A stretch of 64,000 nucleotides of DNA. Source: Berberis thunbergii (taxonomy: Eukaryota > Streptophyta > Magnoliopsida > Ranunculales > Berberidaceae). The notes under the pieces are model-generated. The model saw nothing but the letters and a program-made list of their open reading frames with translations. It had not been told where the DNA came from and searched no databases. This document shows positions 12,198 to 22,349 of this stretch, piece after piece. The stretch is taken from assembly GCA_003290165.1 (NCBI GenBank), contig QNQO01000653.1, positions 186,001-250,000 on the forward strand, written 5' to 3'. Position numbers and translations under genes: made by a program. The stretch's first letter is position 1. Each line of letters begins with the position of its first letter.

Positions 12198-13585
12198 TCA
12201 TTTTAGTCGCTTCTCAGAGCCAAGGAATTCCTTTAGCTTGCCCCTACGGATCCAAAACTCGATCTCGTACCTTATACTCTTACAGTCGTTGGTGTCATGG
12301 CCACCTTCCTTGTTGTATGAGCAGTACTTGTTGTCACGTTTGGAGGGATCTCCACGCTGCTTCGGGGGCCACTTTAGATCTTCCCAATTTTTCATGGAAT
12401 TTAGGACGTCCGATAGGCTAGAATTGAGGGAGGTCATGGATCTGGATCCAACGTAGTTGGATGCTTACTCTGGCTTGGCCCGGCCAGGGTTTGACCTATT
12501 TTCATTGCATTTTCGCTTGCTCCTTTCTTCATCCTCTCACCTTCTTCCCTCTTTCATGTCCTTAGCAGTGGAGGGCTTCTTTTTAACTTATGTTTCCCTC
12601 TTCACAGTTCTCATCTCATCTAAGGTGATGTACCTTTGGGTGTTCTTAAGGATTTTTGTCATATCCAAAGGGAGTTCCAAGGTGAGGCAGTCATAAATTT
12701 TTCCTTCCTTTAGGCCTATAGTAAAAGTCGTCACAACTGTGTCGTTGCTGCAGTAGTCAATGAACATCGACTAGTCATCGAAGCGTATGACATACTTTCT
12801 GAGTGTCTCATTGGATCTCTACTTCATAGAGAGTATGTATTGTGGCCATTTTGAAGAAGCCAACTTCCGACAAAGTGTGTTAGGAACTCCTTTGCTAGTG
12901 TCTTGAATAAGTCGATCGACTTTGGTGGGAGGCTGTGGAACCATGTTAGTGTTGACTTTTTAAGGCTGGTAGGGAAAGTTTTGCACATCACCAACTCGGA
13001 TCTCTCTTTGAGTGCCATTACATGCTGGAAATGACATAGGTGGTCAAATAGGTCGGTGGTCCTGTCACAGAAATCGAGTTTTGGAGGCGTGAACTTCTTT
13101 GGAAAAACCTCGTTCATGATACGGTCCACGAATGGTGGAACAGATAAACGGTACAGCATGTCTGGGTCGTGCGCCCCCGCGAAAGAGGTTCTAAGGGTCA
13201 AACCTTTTTGCCTTGATAATCGATTATGCGTTAGCTGTGCGGCCTTCTCTAGTCCAATGAAAACTAGCAAGGGCTTGACTCTCATGTGCTTGCTCTATGT
13301 TGTCTTTTGAAGATGGAGGTATGTGCTGATATCCTGATCTTCATTTGCCGGTGGAGGGTTTTGTTGTATGAGAATCTCCACTGCTTTGGGGATTTTTTTT
13401 ATTTGAGACGACACCAAATCTATCCTGGGGTCCATCGTTGTTGTGGCTGGCACAGGGGAATGAATTTGTTGCCCGTGTGCCACTGGCATCGCTGAGAGCG
13501 GCGATATAGCGCCAGTCTGGCCATTTGACGTGTCCCCTTGTTCTTCATTATTGCGTGATCTAGTCACCATCTCTTTGTATCCCAA
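12198..13585 (-). pseudogene. Tat-type gag (capsid and CCHC-like nucleocapsid), decayed
   Basis: The minus frame from 13585 gives an N-terminal spacer, one in-frame stop at about 13295, then a retrotransposon gag domain (13285-12824) with FTPPKLDFCDRTTDLFDHL and the LTWFHSLPPKSIDLFKTLA segment typical of Tat capsids. After more breaks, 12437-12198 encodes a zinc-knuckle-like region (YCSYNKEGGHDTNDC), a degenerate CX2CX4HX4C with the second Cys changed to Asn, followed by an Arg-rich helix. It would form the particle shell and bind RNA. Several stops make it non-functional. Confidence 0.8.
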
Positions 13586-13623
13586 AGAGTGATGGTGCTA
13601 GTGAAAGGTTAGGAACTTTGTCG

Positions 13624-13642
13624 TCCCCACGGAGGCGCCAAA
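13624..13642 (-). other. Primer binding site region of the Tat element
   Basis: On minus it reads TTTGGCGCCTCCGTGGGGA directly after the LTR end. TTTGGCGCC followed by a GTGGGG-type sequence is characteristic of Tat/Ogre primer sites. Confidence 0.7.
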
Positions 13643-13643
13643 C

Positions 13644-14316
13644 TGATGCAGTCATTTTTCAATCCCTACTTTGACCTTGACCTGCATAAGAAACGCACGT
13701 GAGCCACGAACTATTGTTGTGGTGGCCGATGGCACTCCAATGCTAAAGCAGATAAAAATTTGAGCAATGTGTAATGTTGTAAACAGGAAATTTGTAGAGT
13801 ACCTTAGCTTACCAACCTCATATCTTATTTATAGTGTGCTGGAGTCCTGGTTCGACCAGGCCATCGATAGCGTAGTTTAGGGAAGAAGATCATCGTGGAG
13901 ATCCTTCTCTAATTAGGAGTCGTGTTGTGGAGGGGAGTTTCCCTATTAGCCTTGTGCTCTTAGGTACATGGGAGATAGTTCCCGTTTCGAGAGTAGTTTG
14001 TAGATAGATGTCTCCATGTGTGGCATATACTCTAGAATTTGCTTCCTAGTTGAAAGCAAATAGTTGTTGTAATTGCTAGTCCGAAGCTGATCCTCGAGAT
14101 ACTTGCCTCAGCAGGGCTTACGAGTATTGAGGATAGTTGTGAGACACATGGGCTTAGCAGGCTGTAAGAATTTGAGTTTGCCTGGCAGACTGCATTGGGC
14201 GGGCTTAGAACCGCTTAGGCCGGATCAATGTTGGGCTGACGCTAGGGCTTGTTATTCCTCAAGATCATCATGACACGTGTACGGCGCTGAGGAGGGACAG
14301 TTTTGGTGTATTATCA
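13644..14316 (-). repeat. 5' LTR of the Tat element (complete)
   Basis: A 673-bp LTR with inverted ends TGAT...ATCA. It matches the broken left copy and also shows the uninterrupted site (near 14138) where the LARD inserted in that copy. Confidence 0.85.
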
Positions 14317-14795
14317 AGTTGTTTGCTCCAGTAAGACTAAAAAGTCTACTCCCCCATTGTTCATGAGCCCTGACTACTTAGATGTGTGCTAGATTTGCCT
14401 TCTCTATAGCTGAAGTTTTGAGCTTACAGACTAAGGAGCATGCAATTTAACAAAATCAATTGTAACTTCGCATTGTGATCTCCATACTTGTGAAATAACG
14501 AATTTTACTTTCCATACAAATGTATATTAAGAAGATATACAACAATGTTTCGCAAACTTTTTGGTTCCAGAAGGTGTTGGGTTGTATGGAGATGTGTAGT
14601 TACCTAAAATCTAGATTTATTAAATTAAGTCAAGGAAGGAATAAATCTTAAGCTTGAACTATGTAGCTTGGGATTATCTAAGGTTTAAGCCCCAAACATT
14701 CAAGTCCAAGTTTGTGGACAATAGGAAGAAAGCCCAAGATTGAAGTGTCAAGTCCAATTTGAAAACTAAACCTAAATTATGACAGAAGTTATAAC
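14317..14795. other. Intergenic, nothing recognised
   Basis: AT-rich sequence without domains or repeats that I can name. Its last eight bases (GTTATAAC, 14788-14795) are the target duplication of the next element. Confidence 0.5.
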
Positions 14796-16325
14796 CAAGG
14801 AATGAGTTTTCACGTAAATTCGCAAAAATTTTGTTTTTTTTAATTGCGAATAGAAAATGGCGAAATACAAATTCACAATTTTTCGAGGGGTTTTTTAGGT
14901 TTTATCTTTTTTTTTGTAAATTTCATTTTTTGCCCAAAACCCCAAGCTCAGAGAGAAAACTTACGTTCTTTTATCGAAATTTTTCGACCATGTTCGTGGA
15001 GTTTCGAGGGCCTTTTTGGTTTTGACAACTTTTCTTCTCATACTATTGCTTTATTCTCTTGTTGGTATGTGAGACAGTGAGAGTGACAGAGATCAGAATT
15101 GGTGGAGACGATGTGTTTATCGACTCAAAAATGCTAGGAAACCAAGTTTTTACAATCATGTTTTGCAACCAGGGTGACATGGTGTGATCTTGAGAGAATG
15201 ATGAATCTCCAAAGTGTTTATGTGTATTTCGAGGTGGTAAAAAACATTCTCTGATGATGCCATTTCACCCTAGTTGCAGAACCTAGTTATATAACCCGGT
15301 TCCCTAGCCTCACTCTTATCAACTGGGAAACAATGAGATTTGGCCATCGACCAATTACTCAGTCAACTACTCCATTGACGCCCATGATTTGAGTTGCTAC
15401 GTTGCTCAGTGAAAGTTGGCCATCAATCAATTACTCAGTCAATGAGAGTAGAGACGATGAGAATTGGCCATCGATCATTGAGAGTTGGCCATCTATCAAT
15501 TACTCAGTCAAATCAACTCTCTACAATTCTCTCTCTATCTATATCTCCTTCTATGTCACTCTGTTTTGTGTTGGTTTGGTGGTGGTGAGAGGTCAAAATG
15601 GGTATATGTGAAGAACTCCCTCATGGATTTGGGCTTTGGGCTATATTTTTTCATTGCTCGAAACTGATTTTGTAAGACACTCATTGCTACAAATAACGAT
15701 TATGATACTGCTAAGAACAAGTGATATGTATTAATGTATCATTTCAAAGGACGCACTAATTGCAAATTCATAAGAGAAAGTTCAATGTGATGTAAAATCA
15801 AGCCTTGTAGCTAATGTTGCATTATGTGAGCATGTTTATAAACTATTCATGGGATCAATATTTTGTCAAGCGGCTCTCAATCGTGTTACGTTTGAACCAT
15901 CTAGGAACTCAATTTGATAGTAAAAGTTTATTATGTAATAATATGATGAAATTTTATCTTGTATAATATGTAGTTTGTATGACAAAATACTATTGTGAGA
16001 CTTTTGATATAGTATATGTAAGAATTCCAATGATTATTAATTGAAATTTATAGTTGTGTGAAATTTGTGATTTTTTTATTATATTGTTAATTATGTCATG
16101 AATTTAAAAGATATTTGGTATTTAGGCTTCATTTAACGTGTTTGATATGTTTATTTACTTGCAAATTATTTTTTCACATATTTTATATACCATCGAAATT
16201 TATTATATATGTTTCATATATTCTCTAAATTTGTATGCTTTTTCTTTACACCAAAATTTTTCTAGGAATTTTTCTTGAAATCAAATGAACCAAAATCACT
16301 TCAAAAAACGAAATCAAAATCCTTG
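14796..16325. mobile_element. TIR DNA element, 1.5 kb, non-autonomous
   Basis: Left end CAAGGAATGAGTTTT and right end (reversed) CAAGGATTTTGATTT form imperfect terminal inverted repeats. Both sides carry GTTATAAC (14788-14795, 16326-16333), an 8-bp duplication that is itself palindromic. No transposase is visible. An 8-bp duplication suggests hAT, but the termini are not those of the other hAT copies here, so the superfamily stays open. The right subterminal region (about 16125-16275) is an inverted copy of about 16440-16590 in the next element. Confidence 0.65.
15334..15518. repeat. Short interspersed direct repeats inside the TIR element
   Basis: The phrase TTGGCCATC-A-CAATTACTCAGTCAA recurs about three times with a partial copy (near 15340, 15416, 15462 and 15484). 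It looks like local slippage or a small tandem array; it does not encode a recognisable protein. Confidence 0.6.
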
Positions 16326-16406
16326 GTTATAACTAGGATGGAATAAGTGTACAAACTAAGAGGAGTACAAGTGTCATCATGTGGTTGGGGAATATGTATT
16401 ATTTGT

Positions 16407-16879
16407 CAAGGATTGTGATTTTATTTTTCGAGTTAATTTTGGTCTCCTAATTTTAAGAAATATTTCGGTGTGTAAAGAAAAAGTAAAAATTTCAAGGATG
16501 CATGAAATATATAATGAATTTTGAGGGTATATTAAATATGTGAAAAAATAATATACAAGTAAATAAATGTATTAAACACTAATGAAACCAAAATACCTAT
16601 AATTAGAAAATCGATGGGTAGTTTAAAAAATCAATATATAAGTAGAAGAACTGATAATTAGGAAATTATGGGTTGATTTCAAAAATCAATAGATAATTAG
16701 AATAAATTATAATTAGAAAGAAAAAAAAAACACACACACACAAAATTTACAAAAAAAATCCTAAAACTTTTCGAAAAAAATCCTGGAAAAAAAACATAAT
16801 TTTTAGTAGCTGTTTTTGGTTTTTTTAAAGAGAAAATTTCGGCAAAATTTTATATAATTTCGCGAAATCACAATCCTTG
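16407..16879. mobile_element. MITE of the same TIR family, 473 bp
   Basis: Starts CAAGGATTGTGATTTTA and ends, reversed, CAAGGATTGTGATTTCG. The flanking 8-mers TTATTTGT and CTCTTTGT match at 6 of 8 positions, so the duplication is eroded or uncertain. The subterminal sequence shares about 150 bp with the neighbouring element in inverted orientation. Confidence 0.6.
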
Positions 16880-17653
16880 CTCTTTGTTGCCTTTGAATAG
16901 GAAAATAGTTTATGATAAGAGGGTTCCACTTTTGAGGGTCTAGGCACGATGTTTTGCACCTAAATGATGTTATGCTTCGTAGCTTTTGTTGTATTTTCAT
17001 TAATTAAATATAGTCCATACTTGATTAAAAAAATTAAATTAAATTGGCATAGTCTTGCTGTCTTAAACATCTGAAAAGGATCATCTATCGGGATTAGGGG
17101 ATAAAATGTGGATTGGAATTTTGTAGACTGACCTCTGTGAACACTATGGTTGAAGAAATGGCTAGTATGAAGACCGGAAGTTTTTGTTCTTTGGTTGTTT
17201 TGTTGAAGCTTTTGATGCATTTTCTGATTTTATTCCAGCCATAGGCTAGGTCTGTCAAACCATGGCTATGGTTGTTTAAAAACCTCTCTAATTTTCTCTT
17301 ATCAGGTCTTATGGACCACATGAATACTTTGGAGTTTTTGAAGTTACTAGTTATGAAAAGTATGGTTATATGTTTGTTGAATGCATATATCTTTGATTTT
17401 TATGGGTTATCAGCTATGGTCTATCCATTGTATATAGTTTCCTCTATAATGATATAGTAGAATGACATAAAATCCATTGTTATAATAACTGAGGGATATA
17501 GGTAAAGACAATTCATTCCCATTCCATTCCTACCATAAATTCATATACCAAACAATGTTATACATTCTTACCAGTGCAATTCAAAAGTATACAAGGCATA
17601 CTCATTCTCATTCCTATTACCATTTTGATTCACATCCCTATTCTATCGAGTAA

Positions 17654-17687
<34 letters not shown>

Positions 17688-17695
17688 ACAAAACA
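16880..17695. other. Intergenic with a (TG)n microsatellite
   Basis: No gene is supported. A run of about 15 TG units lies at 17655-17685, just left of the Copia-like element; short ORFs on both strands have no recognisable domain. Confidence 0.5.
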
Positions 17696-17889
17696 TGTTA
17701 AAGAATAGAAGTCTACCTATTTTACAAAATAGAAAAGTGTTATAGAAATGATACGTTAGGAAAGTCAGAATAGAATAGAAGTTTTAGGTTTCCTATCTCC
17801 ACAAGGATAGGTCGGAATTAGCTTTATAAGCTTGTATTCAACAATGATATTACAACATAACAATAATAATTTCAATGCAACTATTTACA
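17696..17889 (+). repeat. 5' LTR of the Copia-like element
   Basis: Begins TGTTAAAG and ends TTTACA; includes GCTTTATAAGC, which may hold the TATA signal. The matching 3' copy is at 19825-20019. Confidence 0.85.
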
Positions 17890-17901
17890 TGGTATCAGAG
17901 C
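17890..17901 (+). other. tRNA-iMet primer binding site
   Basis: TGGTATCAGAGC directly abuts the LTR end. Confidence 0.9.
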
Positions 17902-18327
17902 AAGATTCTTAGCTGACCTAAAAATCAGGGGAATCAAGCTCTTCCCCACCTCAGACGACTACCTAGACGCAAGAGGCGAGGAAGGGAAAACAGTAGTAAT
18001 AACCTACCTCAATCAATTCAACAACATCATAACATACCACATTGCGAGCCACAACCTCATTTGCCACCACTTTCGCAAACAAACTCATCATCACCAATCA
18101 ACATCACCACTCGCCATCACATGCGACAACAGCAAAACAACTGTCACAGCACAATCAACATCATCGTCATCGATCATCAACAATCAAGCAATCAAACAAC
18201 CGATCTCTGACCACGAACGTCGGACCTGCCAACAATCGATCATCCTTCATCAGCCAATCGATTTCGTCATCAACCAATTAAGTATCATATCATCTGTGTT
18301 TAAAATCAAAAGTCGGATGGACTCTAC

Positions 18328-18705
18328 TTTTTAACCTCTTCATATTCTGATTCTGGTGGTTGGTCACCCCCTTCAAATGATCCTCCAGAGCTAGATGTTG
18401 CTCCACCACCTGACATGTGCTTCCCAATCTTCGATACTGCCTTGTTTGCTACATCAAGTTTGGCTTTGATATCATCAATGTTGTCCTCACCCATTGCCTT
18501 CCTCAAGTCGGCAACAGTAGTTTCAATCTCTATAGCAATTTTAGCAGGAATCTTGTCCCTATATTCATTTAGGCTCTTTCCTATGCTATAGATGGTTGTG
18601 TCAGCACTGTTCATGGTGTCAATAAGAGCTTTCCTTTCCTGATCCTTCTGAGCATGCAACTCAGCTTCCTTGACCATGTTGTCGATCTCGACATCAATCA
18701 AACCC
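18328..18705 (-). pseudogene. Captured 3' end of a mitochondrial HSP70 gene (antisense to the element)
   Basis: Minus-strand reading gives the substrate-binding lid and tail of DnaK-type HSP70: MVKEAELHAQKDQERKALID, then SADTTIYSIGKSLNEYRDKIP, a Gly/Ser-rich tail and the terminal EYEEVKK followed by a stop and some 3' UTR. The EAEYEEVKK-type ending belongs to plant mitochondrial HSP70, whereas plastid HSP70 ends differently (known from the family). About 125 codons are open without stops. The ATPase domain is absent and the 5' side runs into CAT-rich repeat at about 18710. It cannot be a working chaperone; antisense or small RNA effects on the parent gene are possible. Confidence 0.85.
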
Positions 18706-18719
18706 AACAATCGATTATG

Positions 18720-18905
18720 CTTCATCAATAAATCAGATCTCGTCATCATCAATCATCATCAACACTGATCATCACTGATTATCAATCATCATCAACATTG
18801 ATCAATCATCATCATTAGATCTCATCATCATCAACATTGATCATCACCGATTATCATCATCGGAATCATTGATCAATCATCATCAGATCCATCATCAACG
18901 GAGAC
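18720..18905. repeat. CATCAT/GATCAT-rich low-complexity block
   Basis: Repeated ATCATCATCAA and TTGATCATCA phrases flank the HSP70 fragment; similar sequence occurs at 18130-18260. It may mark the capture joints. Confidence 0.7.
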
Positions 18906-19450
18906 GTCTTCATCTCAATCTTGATCAACAGATATCTTTATAGTCTCCCAACGGAGAAGTTTTCATCTCGCTTGCTAGAAAGCGCAGCCACCGAACACAC
19001 CAATCGCTGGATCGCCATAGCTCGTCCAGCCAAGGGACGATTGCTAAAACAGAGTCGCACCACTCCAGTTGGGATCACTGATCCCATCTCCATCTCTTGT
19101 ACAGGAATCAGTTTATTGTCTCCATCACCATGATCAAAATAAGAAGAAAAGAAGAAAAAAAATCTTAAAACTGTTATAAAGCTTTGGGCTATTTGCACCC
19201 CGAGCTTTACTTAGTACCACTAAAAAAAGTTTTCAACTCAACAAAGAACAGCAGCAACGTCTCTATCTAGTGCACATGACAGCAACACCCAAACAAATGT
19301 ATACCATGCGATCTTTCACTCATCCTCTCTCTCCCTGTGTCAAGTTCGATCGCACAGCAGGAAAGAAACAAAGAAGAAACAGAGGGAAAAGAAAGAAATT
19401 TGAATCTCTTTCACTCGCTATTCACACCCACCATCTTTGGTCACTACCAA

Positions 19451-19675
19451 AATCTGTGTTGACTCGAATTGAGCAATACCAAGACTCGAATTGAGTCACG
19501 ATTTCTTCATACAGGAATCATCCAAAATCTACGTTGACTCAAATTGAGCAATACCAAAACTCGAATTGAGTCATGATTTCTTCATACAGGAATCATCCAG
19601 AATCTATGTTGACTCGAATTGAGCAACACCAAGACTCGAATTGGGTCATGATTTCTTCAAACAAGAATCATCCAT
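19451..19675. repeat. 75-bp tandem repeat, three units
   Basis: Units start at 19451, 19526 and 19601, each with GTTGACTCGAATTGAGCAA and a GAATCATCCA end, and a few substitutions. Each unit contains inverted CTCGAATTGAG-like motifs. Confidence 0.85.
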
Positions 19676-19824
19676 AATTTTTCAGAAATTGATAATCATG
19701 ATGTCTAGAGTCGAACCATTAGCAGTTTCACTCGACAATCATGATTTCTTCACCAAATTGGACTTCAAAGTTTCCTCCAAGCTACACATTTCGTCTGCGT
19801 CTACATGTCCAGCTTACAGGGGAG

Positions 19825-20019
19825 TGTTAAAGAATAGAAATCTACCTATGTTACAAAATAGGAAAGTGTTATAGAATAGGATATGTTAGGAAAGTCATAA
19901 TAGAATAGAAGTCTTAGGTTTCCTATCTCCACAAGGTTAGGTCAGAGTTGGCTTTATAAGCTTGTATTCAACAATGATATTACAACATAACAATAATAAT
20001 TTCAATACAATTCTTTACA
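19825..20019 (+). repeat. 3' LTR of the Copia-like element
   Basis: Preceded by AGCTTACAGGGGAG (19811-19824), a polypurine tract. It ends TTTACA before AAACC. Confidence 0.85.
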
Positions 20020-20266
20020 AAACCAGTATCGAAAATGTGTGTGTGTCATAAATGGCGAAACTAATCATAAATCCTTTATGGCTTTTTAAGCTTCGAATCC
20101 AAATGAAATTTTTAACCTTGGAATTGTCAAATCTCCTAGACAACATTGGATACTTCAAACCCCTGCTCACTTTCCAAAAATAAACTTCTCAATTAGCTTA
20201 TTCATCTTGTTTTTCTTGTTTGGAAGAAATAAATACATAGAGAACTGTTGATTATCTAGGCCATTT

Positions 20267-20855
20267 TAGTAGGGAAGTTTGAGGACCTTAAAGTTTCCAA
20301 AATTCCAAATAAGTCGCCTCTCCCTTAGGTTACTTGTCATGAAGGACACTTCAACAATGTCTCCATTCAGGCAGTGAAACACTCTGTCCCTGGGTTTGGG
20401 ATGGTCAAACTTTTGATCGTAGACGCCTTTGACATATAGCGCATTCGCTAGTACAAGTATGGTATCATTGTGAATAGAAACTCGCTAGGGAGAACTTCTT
20501 TAATGAACCCATTTGTCGCATTCTCCACCCATGAATTCACTTCCTTGGTCATTCCATCACCTTATATGGATCGGATATAATATATCACTACAAAGATTAG
20601 TAAAAAATTACAATGATTTTATTTTTTTCGAATTTTTTCAAAATCATTGTTCTTCTTTTTCGAACTTAATATATAGCAAGATGAAAACAAACCCACCTTG
20701 TTAGCAAAATCTAAATCTTTGGCTTCTGCTACATATTTACCACATACCATCCTCTGAAAGGGAGGCTTCAGAGAGTAGGACTTGTGAACCCAGACACTAT
20801 TACCAAAGGAAAGAACAAGCCTTCCATTACCACGAGGTGACAGATGTTTAACAAG
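20267..20855 (-). pseudogene. Serpin fragment, two exons, truncated at both ends
   Basis: The first visible exon (about 20855-20697) reads RLVLSFGNSVWVHKSYSLKP and ends at a GTGGGT donor. The second (about 20557-20267) reads TKEVNSWVENATNGFIKEVL, then LANALYVKGVYDQKFDHP, in one frame up to a stop. These are the conserved first-half motifs of plant serpins (LSFANGVWVD..., NSWVE-ATNGLI, LANALYFKG). Helices before this and the whole reactive-centre loop half are missing, so there is no inhibitor. A MITE lies 30 bp upstream in gene sense, so the 5' part may have been removed or displaced. Confidence 0.75.
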
Positions 20856-20884
20856 TCACAAGACTCCTCATTTAGATCAACAAT

Positions 20885-21194
20885 CACTACACCAAATTGG
20901 CACTTTTGTAACAACTCTCAAAACAGTATCACTTTTGAGATGTTACAATCCACCAAACAATTTCAAATCAAAACTAAATTTAGTCAAAAAAATGAAAAAC
21001 AGTAACATAAAATAAATGATACAATAAATTGGATCACCATGAATAGTATCACTTTTATAACCATACTCTTCATGGTGATACTATTATTGTATCATTTTGT
21101 TTGTGAAAATGTGTAAAGTTGTTAGGTAAATTGTTACACTTCAAAAGTGATACTGTTTTGGGGGTTGTTACAAAAATGTCAATATAGTGTAGTG
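20885..21194. mobile_element. CACTA-type MITE, 310 bp
   Basis: Begins CACTACACCAAATTGG and ends, reversed, CACTACACTATATTGA; the inverted repeat continues for about 60 bp. The 3-bp flanks are AAT on both sides (20882-20884, 21195-21197), as for CACTA elements. A second inverted segment in the middle (CACCATGAATAGTATCAC versus its complement near 21070) makes much of it fold back. Confidence 0.85.
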
Positions 21195-22349
21195 AATGTT
21201 TTAGAGTTTAGAAAGAAGAGAAAATCATCTACTGTTTTGCATGTTGATCTACCAGCAATCAAGCTCAAGCTAGCATGGATTAATATAGGGGAGAATACAA
21301 AATTCAAACCCTAATCAGCCTTCTCCAACCAAACTCTTTCCGCTATTTGGAGACCAAAATGGGTGTTGAAAACATTACTCTGCATTTTGATGTTAGACCA
21401 TATATAACTCGTGATCCAATTTGGTGTAGATGCGATTAGTTTCAAATGATATGTTATAAATATCATACATGTTCATGAAACAACATATATAAGAAACATG
21501 CATACAAATAGAACATGACAGTAAAAACCATGGATCTTTAAAACAACCCAAGCAACTCCTTTCGATGCATGTTTATGGATATCCATTTTCTATCCCTCAA
21601 AATTTGTCCTAAACCCTGTCTAGATCAAAGAAATTAGATTCTACGACAAAAACTCCATCCAACATAATTGGATCCTTAATTCACATGTGGAACATTTGAT
21701 GTAATAACGGTTGTGTTGAGCATAGGTCAGGGACTACTTATGTAATCGACCATTGGTGTATCCCTAACCCTTCAAATTTCAGATATTGTCTCAGTCTTTG
21801 GTCAAGTCGTAGATTGGTTGGTTTCATACGCAAGAATTGAAAAAATGTCGAGGTAAACTTTGTGAAAGAAATGGAGGCGATTTAGGGTTTTTTACGATAT
21901 AGAGTTTGCTTCATGATCAACTGCCGGATGATCCTCTATCTCCAAACGTTGATGATGACTAAAACTTCCCTCTATTAACTCTTGTAGGGATGATTCATTT
22001 GACAAGAGGGGAAAAAGTGGTTACCTCAAAACACTTTCACAACATGTTTTGGGTATGATTTTGAAAGGAGGGTTAGAAAGATGGAGGAGAAATATGTCGT
22101 AGATGAAGCAGGAAGCTATCTAGGAACAAGATAATCTCATTCGAAATTGATGGAGACGGTAGCAAAGGAGGTTGTAGCAATACAAAATCAGAAGATGACA
22201 ATGCGAAGGGTTCTGGAGGTAATGAGGACGGTATAATGCATAGACCAATTGAGTAAAAGAGATAAGCAATACACATGATGTAGGTAAAGATAAATGCAGT
22301 TAATGCAAGCATTAATGGTGTTGGTAGTGAGGTAAGCACTCACGCAAAC
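21195..22349. other. Intergenic or unrecognised upstream part of the LINE remnant
   Basis: No domain seen. The last few hundred bases resemble degraded coding sequence rich in Glu/Lys codons that may belong to the LINE ORF1 which follows. Confidence 0.4.

Larger units (their letters stand above)
1..14316 (-). mobile_element. Tat-lineage Ty3/gypsy LTR element, non-autonomous, left end outside the window
   Basis: Two copies of the same LTR flank this block. The right copy (13644-14316) is complete; the left copy runs from before base 1 to 7575 and is split by a later insertion at 387-7394. Next to the right LTR, on minus, is a primer-site-like sequence beginning TTTGGCGCC, as in Tat/Ogre elements. 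Minus-strand gag and protease remnants follow, so transcription ran right to left. No reverse transcriptase, RNase H or integrase is visible; the space after the protease holds a long plus-strand ORF (7795-10200). Tat elements with extra antisense ORFs are known; lack of pol makes this copy dependent on others. The LTRs differ at many sites, so the insertion is old. Confidence 0.8.
17696..20019 (+). mobile_element. Non-autonomous Copia-like LTR element carrying a mitochondrial HSP70 fragment
   Basis: Two short LTRs (194 and 195 bp, about 91-92% alike by eye) start TGTTAAAGAATAG and end TTTACA. A primer site TGGTATCAGAGC follows the first LTR directly (17890-17901), and a polypurine-like CAGGGGAG precedes the second. 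Flanking 5-mers AAACA and AAACC differ at one base. The 1.9 kb interior has no gag or pol; it holds CAT-rich low-complexity DNA, an antisense host gene piece (18328-18705) and a 75-bp tandem repeat. Such small elements depend on proteins from autonomous Copia copies. Confidence 0.85.

Noticed and set aside
16960..17457. Overlapping 60-86 codon frames on both strands
   Set aside because: AT-rich DNA with no domain or splice-supported gene model.
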